Of a stretch of DNA of 38,106 bases, positions 33,214 through 38,106 are shown in pieces. The DNA is from an uncultured Gemmiger sp. (lineage in GTDB: Bacteria; Bacillota; Clostridia; Oscillospirales; Ruminococcaceae): contig CASFJO010000087.1 in the NCBI GenBank assembly GCA_949295035.1, positions 1 to 38,106 of the forward strand. The letters are read 5' to 3'. The position numbers and the translations under genes are program-made. Under the pieces are notes generated by a model. The model was given only the letters and a program-made list of their open reading frames with translations. It was not told the DNA's origin and made no database searches. Numbering within the stretch: the first letter of the stretch is position 1; the number at the start of each line of letters is the position of its first letter.

Positions 33214-33396
33214 TTCACATGTGTGCCATTTTTTCAAAAACGGGATTCGTATCTGTGCCATTTTGCAAAACGGGCGAAAAAAGCCGGGCTGGGGCCGCGG
33301 GGGCTGCGCTCTTTTTCCTTTCGCGGTTCACAAGTGTGCCATTCCCGCCCAAAGGCTTTTGACGGGCGGCCCGGGGAGAATGGCACACTTGTGAAC
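33214..33396. repeat. Four copies of a TTCACAWGTGTGCCATT motif in the divergent spacer
   Basis: Copies lie at 33214-33230 (+), 33246-33262 (+, 14 of 17 bases), 33327-33343 (+) and 33379-33395 (-). The last two form an inverted repeat with perfect 19-base arms (33326-33344 and 33378-33396) and an inner CCGCCC/GGGCGG stem. TTGACG (33405-33410) next to the right arm is a likely -35 for the solute-binding gene, and TATATA near 33187 on the minus strand a likely -10 for the lipoproteins. The repeats probably bind a regulator that serves both sides. Confidence 0.65.
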
Positions 33397-33536
33397 TACA
33401 AAAGTTGACGGAATGCAGGTAGAATGATAGTGGCCGGTCGTCTGGCTTGACGCCAGAGGGCGGCGGGGCGAAGGCCGGGCGCCCGGAAAAACGCGTGAAA
33501 AAAAGACCGGACCCAAGAAAGGAGCCACGGGATCAT

Positions 33537-34616
33537 ATGAAAAGGCAAACGGACAACAGCTTGAAAAGAGGCATCTCGTTTATCGTGGCGGCGGCCCTGA
33601 CGCTGGGCCTGTGCGCCTGCGGGGGCACGCAGCAGCCCCAGCAAACGCAGTCCCAGCCACAGGAGAACCAGCCGGCCCAGGCGCGCCAGATCACCATCTA
33701 CACCGCCGTGGACCAGGTGTACTCCGAACAGATCTTCGCGGAGTTTGAAGAGAAAACGGGCATCCAGGTGAACGCCGTTTACGACATCGAGTCCAACAAG
33801 ACCACCGGCCTCACCAACAAGATCCTGGCCGAGGCGGAAAACCCCGTCTGCGACGTGTTCTGGAACAACGAGTTCGTGCAGACCATCGAGCTGCAGAACG
33901 CCGGGGCCCTGCAGCCCTACGTTTCTCCGGTGGCGGCGGACATCCCGGACGCCTACAAGGACGCGGACGGCTACTGGACCGCCTTCGGCGGCCGGGCCCG
34001 CACACTGCTGGTGAACACCGAGCTCTTGGCGGAAGAGGATTGGCCCACCTCCATCTACGACCTGATCTCGGACAAATATCCCGGCGAGAGCATCGCCATC
34101 GCCTACCCCATGTTCGGCACCACCCGCACCCAGGCGGCCGCCCTCTACGCCGCTTTGGGCCCCGAGGAGGGCCGGGCCTTCTTTGAGGCCATCGCCGACC
34201 GGGGCGTGCAGATCGTGGACGGCAACTCGGTGACCAAGGACATGGCGGTGAGCGGCCAGGTGGCCATCGGTTACACCGACACCGACGACGCCAAGGTGGC
34301 CGTGAACGACGGCGCGCCGGTGGCCATGGTGTTCACCGACCAGGAGGAGGGGGGCCTGGGCAACCTGATCACCCCCAACACGGTGTGCATCATCAAGGAC
34401 TGCGAGCACCCGGACGAAGCCAAGGAGTTCGTGGACTACATCATCTCCCTGGAGATGGAAAAGAAGCTGATCGGGATGGATTTCTTTGACCTGTCCATCC
34501 GTCCGGACGCGGACGTGGAGGGCCTGTCGGTCAAGGGCATGACGGTGAACCTGAAGGACGTGTACGACATGCTGGAGACCGCCAGCGCCGATATGCAGGA
34601 GATCTTCGCCAGATAA
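33537..34616 (+). CDS. ABC transporter solute-binding lipoprotein, iron(III)-type (FbpA/AfuA-like)
   Basis: A 359-residue lipoprotein with lipobox LCAC (C28) and a Gln/Pro linker. The mature part has the type 2 periplasmic-binding fold: QITIYTAVDQVYSEQIFAEFEEKTGIQVNAVYD, then NKTTGLTNKILAEAENPVCDVFW, GYWTAFGGRARTLLVNT, and GLGNLITPNTVCIIKDC. The YTAVDQVY start and GYW-AFGGRAR segment are typical of iron-binding FbpA/phosphonate-like members, although no Tyr pair can be assigned as ligand by eye. AAAGGAG lies about 12 bases upstream. No permease or ATPase gene is present; a polytopic protein of another type follows 34 bases later, so it is an orphan binding protein in this window. Confidence 0.88.
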   Translation: MKRQTDNSLKRGISFIVAAALTLGLCACGGTQQPQQTQSQPQENQPAQARQITIYTAVDQVYSEQIFAEFEEKTGIQVNAVYDIESNKTTGLTNKILAEAENPVCDVFWNNEFVQTIELQNAGALQPYVSPVAADIPDAYKDADGYWTAFGGRARTLLVNTELLAEEDWPTSIYDLISDKYPGESIAIAYPMFGTTRTQAAALYAALGPEEGRAFFEAIADRGVQIVDGNSVTKDMAVSGQVAIGYTDTDDAKVAVNDGAPVAMVFTDQEEGGLGNLITPNTVCIIKDCEHPDEAKEFVDYIISLEMEKKLIGMDFFDLSIRPDADVEGLSVKGMTVNLKDVYDMLETASADMQEIFAR

Positions 34617-34650
34617 CGCCGGCCAGCCGGCCGGGAAAGAAGGGCGGCAG

Positions 34651-36777
34651 ATGAAAAAGAAAGAGAAACAAATCAAACAACCAAAGCAGGAGAAAAAGGG
34701 GTTCCAGTTCGCCGACTGGGACTATGACACGATAAGCGGGAGCATCCCCAACCTGCCTGCCTCGTGGCTCGGCTTTTGGGCCTGGCGGATAAAGCGAATA
34801 TTTCTGGGGCTCAAGCTCAGCAAGTCCGCCTTTTTGCTCCTGCTCAAGGCGCTGCTGGCATTCGTGGCCGTCTCGGCGGCAAGCTACTACTTCAACATCT
34901 TCTTCTGGGCCTGGCTCAACGACAGCATGTGGATCGGCTGGGGCAAAGGCTACGGCAACGTGGCCGGCTTCCTCATCCCGGGCGGCGCGTTCAACACCGG
35001 CAACGGGATCATCGGGCTGGAGCCCCTCGCCGTCTTTTTAAATCTGTTCTTCAAACAGGGCAGCAACTACTCGGTGCCCAACGGCTTGCTGGCGTGGCCC
35101 TTTACCCTGGCGATGGGCTGCCTTGTCACCTACCTCATCTCCAACATCCTCACAAGGGGTCTGACGGGCGTCCTCCGTGACGTGGCGGGCATCCCCGTCT
35201 ATCTGCACCACTACGCCGGCAGGGGCAGCAAAAAGCTGTGGAAGTTCCTTTTGGAGGGTGTGTTCTACGCCACCGTCATCGGCTTTGTGGTGGTGAATCC
35301 CTTTGCGGTGCCGCTGCTGGGGGTCTACATCCTGCTCTGTTTTGGCCAGGAAGCGGACAACCCCCGCGTCATCGGTCTTTTCCTCAGGCGGTGCCGCCTT
35401 TACAAAAAAGCGGAAAAGGGCGGGGGCAAAGCGGGCGAAAAGCCCCTGCTGGCCGACACGATGCTCCAGATCTTCAGCCTGGGGCTGGGATTCTTTGTCT
35501 ACTCCCTGCTCAACCTGCTGGTGTGGAACCTGTTCGCTTACCACTTTTTCGCCCGGCTGATCTTCAGCCTGCTGCTGGCAGCCATGACCCTCACCCTCTC
35601 CGGCGGCGCGCGGCGTAAAAAGCTGGGCAAGGCCATGGGCATGATGGCCATCACCACCGGCGTGCTCGCCGTCAGCCACGTCACCGCGTTCGCCCACGAC
35701 GGGGGCGCCTCGGAGTCCGGCGGCACCTGGTCGGGGCTCAAGCGCAACGCTGGTTTCAGTGATATGGACGCAAGCAGCAAGCTGGGCGTGGCCGGCCTGA
35801 ACATCGGCGCGCTGCACGCCTCGCGGCTGGTGAACTACGCCGATATCCTCATGGACAGCAAGACCCGGCTGACCGCCACCGACCAGTTCATCCTGGACCG
35901 TATGTTCAATATGTACGACCGGTACTACCGGGGCGAGCCGGTGTCCGTGGAGGAGTTCAACAGCCTGCGCGACCTGTACATCAAAAACCTCAACGGCCAG
36001 CTCTCCGACGACGTGAACTACCAGCGCAGCTGGGGCGAGACCCTGTGGGATGACACCAAAACCGCCCTCTCCAACTCGTTCCGGGAGTTCGCCGAGGGAC
36101 AGACCATCAACTCTGTCATCGCCCGCCTGCCCCTGGGCGTGGCCACCTATGGCTACTCGGAACTGGCCCTCGCCCCCTTCGGGGCGGCCTACGACGCCTA
36201 CGGCCGGGTCCAGTCCGGCAACTCCAACGCCTGGAGCGTCTGGTCGGGCACCATGGGCAACCAGATCTTCAACCTGGCGCTGGGCGAGGCCTGCGGCCGG
36301 GCGGTGGGCAGCGCCTCCGGCGCGATGTACAACGCGATGGCCGGGGCCTCCGGCGCGGTGCGTAGCCTCCAGTCCAGCTCCGCCCAGTGGATGGGCTCGG
36401 CCAGCAACAGCATCTCCCGCTCCACCGCCTCCTTTGTGAACTCGGTATCCCGCGGCGTGCAAGGCATGGCGGACACCCTCTCCCAGATGGGGCAATATGC
36501 CAACGTCTCCGGCAGCCAGCGGTTCTACTCCCAGTCCTGGGACCACGGCGTGGTGAACGTGATGAACGAGACGGTCAACAGCGCCGCGGGCACCGCCGCC
36601 ACCGGCGCGGCGGGGCAGGCCATCTCCTCCTGGTTCCAGGGAAGCGGCGGCTCTTCCGGCGGCACATCTGGCGGCTCTTCCGGTGGCAGCTCTTCCGGCG
36701 GCAGCTCTTCCGGCGGCGGCAGCGACGGCACCCTTTGGGGGGCGCGGCAGCAGTACGCCGATGAATTCGGATTCTGA
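34651..36777 (+). CDS. Polytopic membrane protein with Gly/Ser-rich tail
   Basis: A 708-residue protein I do not recognise. A basic start (MKKKEKQIKQPKQEKKGFQF) is followed by hydrophobic segments at about 59-88, 104-132, 145-168, 200-232, 268-318 and 327-347. The last (MMAITTGVLAVSHVTAFAHD) looks like an internal signal ending in AFAHD. The next 310 residues are soluble and probably extracellular, with helices rich in Ser, Ala and Asn. A tail of repeated GGSSGG/GGSSSGG (about 655-690) ends in GARQQYADEFGF. Early Trp-rich motifs (WLGFWAWRIKRIF; FNIFFWAWLNDSMWIGWGKGYGN) recall conjugation channel parts but without ATPase motifs. It lies between the orphan binding protein and the zinc-ribbon gene, likely one operon. 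Confidence 0.7.
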   Translation: MKKKEKQIKQPKQEKKGFQFADWDYDTISGSIPNLPASWLGFWAWRIKRIFLGLKLSKSAFLLLLKALLAFVAVSAASYYFNIFFWAWLNDSMWIGWGKGYGNVAGFLIPGGAFNTGNGIIGLEPLAVFLNLFFKQGSNYSVPNGLLAWPFTLAMGCLVTYLISNILTRGLTGVLRDVAGIPVYLHHYAGRGSKKLWKFLLEGVFYATVIGFVVVNPFAVPLLGVYILLCFGQEADNPRVIGLFLRRCRLYKKAEKGGGKAGEKPLLADTMLQIFSLGLGFFVYSLLNLLVWNLFAYHFFARLIFSLLLAAMTLTLSGGARRKKLGKAMGMMAITTGVLAVSHVTAFAHDGGASESGGTWSGLKRNAGFSDMDASSKLGVAGLNIGALHASRLVNYADILMDSKTRLTATDQFILDRMFNMYDRYYRGEPVSVEEFNSLRDLYIKNLNGQLSDDVNYQRSWGETLWDDTKTALSNSFREFAEGQTINSVIARLPLGVATYGYSELALAPFGAAYDAYGRVQSGNSNAWSVWSGTMGNQIFNLALGEACGRAVGSASGAMYNAMAGASGAVRSLQSSSAQWMGSASNSISRSTASFVNSVSRGVQGMADTLSQMGQYANVSGSQRFYSQSWDHGVVNVMNETVNSAAGTAATGAAGQAISSWFQGSGGSSGGTSGGSSGGSSSGGSSSGGGSDGTLWGARQQYADEFGF

Positions 36778-36795
36778 ACAAAGGAGGGATGACCA

Positions 36796-37533
36796 GTGGC
36801 ACAAAAGGCCCTGGAAAATTGGGACCGTCTGTTTCAGCTGTTTGCGGGGCGGTCTGGCGGCATCGTTACAAAGAGCGTCTACCTGCGGCGGGAGGGGACC
36901 TATTACGGTGTGCTCGACGGAGAAAACGGGCAAGAGACCGTCAAAGTCCCCGCGCCCATGGGGGAGTTCGCCCTTTCCCTTTTGGATATCGAGGGGGAAC
37001 TGGAATGTCTCCCCTCCACCCTGGCTCTCAGCGAGGACGCCGGCTGGGTCCTTTTTGCCCTGGCCGATCTTGCCCGGCGGACCCACTGCAAGAGCCTGAT
37101 GAACGGCACCCCGGAAGCAGACCTCACCACCGACCCCATGGGGGTGGTGGAGGCTTTGGAACAGGAGCTGTTCCCGGGAGTGGACGATATGCGCTTTCTT
37201 ACGCCCTTTCTGTCGGTGGCGCTGGGAGCCAGGGCCCATCCGGACGTGAAAAAGGCCCGGCAGGACCTGATCGCCGCCGAATTCCTCAACAAAAGCGGCA
37301 ACATGACAAGGGAGGGAAGCGCGCTGCTGCGGGCGTTTACCGAGACCCACGCCATGCTGGGCGTCTACGGGCAGAAAAAGGACGAGGGGCAGACCACTCT
37401 GTGCTGCGGGGCGATGCTCAACTGCTACCACTCGGCCTGGAGCATCACCCTGGACAGCACGGAAAAAACCTTTTATCTCACCACGATGAGCCGCAAGGAA
37501 CTGGGAAAGACGCTGGAAAAGGTCTTTTCCTGA
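36796..37533 (+). CDS. Uncharacterised soluble protein
   Basis: A 245-residue protein with a GTG start, chosen because AAGGAGG lies 8 bases upstream. No signal peptide or membrane segment is visible. The sequence alternates strands (VYLRREGTYYGVLDGENGQETVKVP) and helices (AGWVLFALADLARRTHCK; VKKARQDLIAAEFLNKSG), with a C-terminal LTTMSRKELGKTLEKVF. I do not recognise a family. Its position, 18 bases after the polytopic gene and 35 before the zinc-ribbon gene, implies that it works with them on the cytoplasmic side, perhaps as an effector-like or chaperone partner. Confidence 0.75.
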   Translation: MAQKALENWDRLFQLFAGRSGGIVTKSVYLRREGTYYGVLDGENGQETVKVPAPMGEFALSLLDIEGELECLPSTLALSEDAGWVLFALADLARRTHCKSLMNGTPEADLTTDPMGVVEALEQELFPGVDDMRFLTPFLSVALGARAHPDVKKARQDLIAAEFLNKSGNMTREGSALLRAFTETHAMLGVYGQKKDEGQTTLCCGAMLNCYHSAWSITLDSTEKTFYLTTMSRKELGKTLEKVFS

Positions 37534-37568
37534 TCTGTCTGCGGCAGCATGAAGAAAGGAGCGATCGT

Positions 37569-37964
37569 ATGTCATTGTTTGAGGGTTTGTCCAAGGTCAT
37601 CTCGGAGACCAGCGCCACGGCGGTGAGCAAGACCAAGGAGCTTGCCCGCATCGCCCAGCTCAACGGCGCCATCTCGGACGAGGAGAAGATCATCACGGCC
37701 GCCCACGCGGAGATCGGGCGGCGGTATATGGAGAACCTTGCCGGCGAGCGGCCGGATCTGTTCGGGGATCAGGTGGAGCGGATCCGGGAGGCCCAAAGCC
37801 GGATCGAGGCCCTGCGCCGGGAGCTGGAAGAGGTCAAGGGCATGGGCAAATGCCCCTACTGCGGCGCGCAGGTGGAGGCGGGCAAGGCTTTCTGCGGCAG
37901 CTGCGGCGCAAAGCTCACCCAGCCGGCCGCGGCGGAGAACCTGCCCCGGCCCATTGAGGAATAA
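37569..37964 (+). CDS. Coiled-coil zinc-ribbon protein
   Basis: A 131-residue protein starting MSLFEGLSKVISETSATAVSKTKELA, with a helical coiled coil through residue 92 (AQSRIEALRRELEEVKG). A zinc ribbon follows, CPYCGAQVEAGKAFCGSCGAKL, with a C-x2-C-x11-C-x2-C spacing. Such proteins occur in Clostridia beside envelope genes and are not DNA-binding by default. GGAG precedes the ATG. The helical part may dimerise or contact a membrane partner. The role is unknown. Confidence 0.85.
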   Translation: MSLFEGLSKVISETSATAVSKTKELARIAQLNGAISDEEKIITAAHAEIGRRYMENLAGERPDLFGDQVERIREAQSRIEALRRELEEVKGMGKCPYCGAQVEAGKAFCGSCGAKLTQPAAAENLPRPIEE

Positions 37965-37985
37965 GGGCCGGCGGTGGGGCGTAGG

Positions 37986-38106
37986 ATGAAAACCGGGAAA
38001 GCGCCGGGGGCGGGCGCCGCCCTCTATTTCGCTTTGAGCTTCGCGCCTGTCCTGTACCTGCTGACCCGGGTGCGGGCGGGCGGCGTCGCCCTGCTGTCGG
38101 CGCGCA
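37986..38106 (+). CDS. Start of a membrane protein (cut by window end)
   Basis: An ATG at 37986 opens a frame that is still open at the last base. It reads MKTGKAPGAG, then ALYFALSFAPVLYLL, a membrane helix, and a basic loop. The ribosome site is weak (GGGGCGTAGG). Probably the next gene of the envelope operon. Confidence 0.45.
   Translation, partial: MKTGKAPGAGAALYFALSFAPVLYLLTRVRAGGVALLSAR

Noticed and set aside
35038-37575. 845-codon minus-strand open frame across the envelope operon
   Set aside because: A GC-rich shadow; translation is Gly/Arg/His rich with no recognisable domain, and it crosses three well-supported plus-strand genes.

Overview
The window looks like chromosome from a GC-rich gut Clostridia (Oscillospirales type). 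Most genes are about 60% GC with strong AAGGAGG-like ribosome sites, sigma-A-like promoters, lipoproteins with a Cys lipobox, and Firmicutes regulators (MerR/TipAS, AraC/GyrI, OmpR two-component with an FtsX-type ABC exporter). Lower-GC patches (about 1-2100, part of 2150-5600, 14300-15100, 15700-16150) look acquired or decayed. Assignments come from reading the sequence and remembered families; no database search was possible.

Left end (1-6540). An N-terminally truncated UvrD-like helicase/PD-(D/E)XK nuclease and the tail of a large serine recombinase are mobile-element debris. Next is a minus-strand three-gene operon with its own promoter (6010-6038) and a terminator (2111-2150). It encodes a Nudix hydrolase fused to a large uncharacterised domain, a TerB-like protein, and a glycine-rich membrane protein. 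This is my first candidate for an undescribed system. A SLOG-fold protein follows, divergent from a ribbon-helix-helix protein across a palindromic operator.

6600-10630. A plus-strand run holds an uncharacterised 240-residue protein, a YfcE-type phosphoesterase broken by one missing base, a DUF6933-like protein and a GIY-YIG protein. A TipAL-type MerR regulator on the minus strand has the 19-bp promoter spacer typical of MerR control.

10680-15000 is an integrated mobile element. It carries two different tyrosine recombinases and a RepA-like ATPase on the minus strand. A roughly 950-bp non-coding control region holds hairpins and a perfect 20-bp palindrome (oriT-like), three 46-bp tandem repeats (iteron-like) and five copies of a 10-bp motif. 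No relaxase is present.

15190-26905 is mostly chromosomal: YaiI/UPF0178, an AlkZ-related protein, an SGNH hydrolase, peptide deformylase, three tRNAs (Glu-UUC, Tyr-GUA, Glu-CUC), a small XRE regulator, an AAA_14/DUF4143 ATPase with repeats over its promoter, an AraC/GyrI regulator, and a response regulator-kinase-ABC transporter operon that resembles BceRS-BceAB peptide-sensing modules.

26906-38106. A spacer carries a tRNA-Arg 3' remnant and a decayed second phosphoesterase start. It leads to a 12-TM-like LuxR regulator. Three minus-strand lipoproteins (one with WG repeats) lie divergent from a plus-strand row: an orphan iron-type solute-binding lipoprotein, a polytopic membrane protein with a Gly/Ser tail, an unknown soluble protein, a coiled-coil zinc-ribbon protein and the start of another membrane protein. 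The divergent spacer has four copies of a 17-bp motif, two of them in a 19-bp-arm inverted repeat. This envelope locus is the second candidate system.
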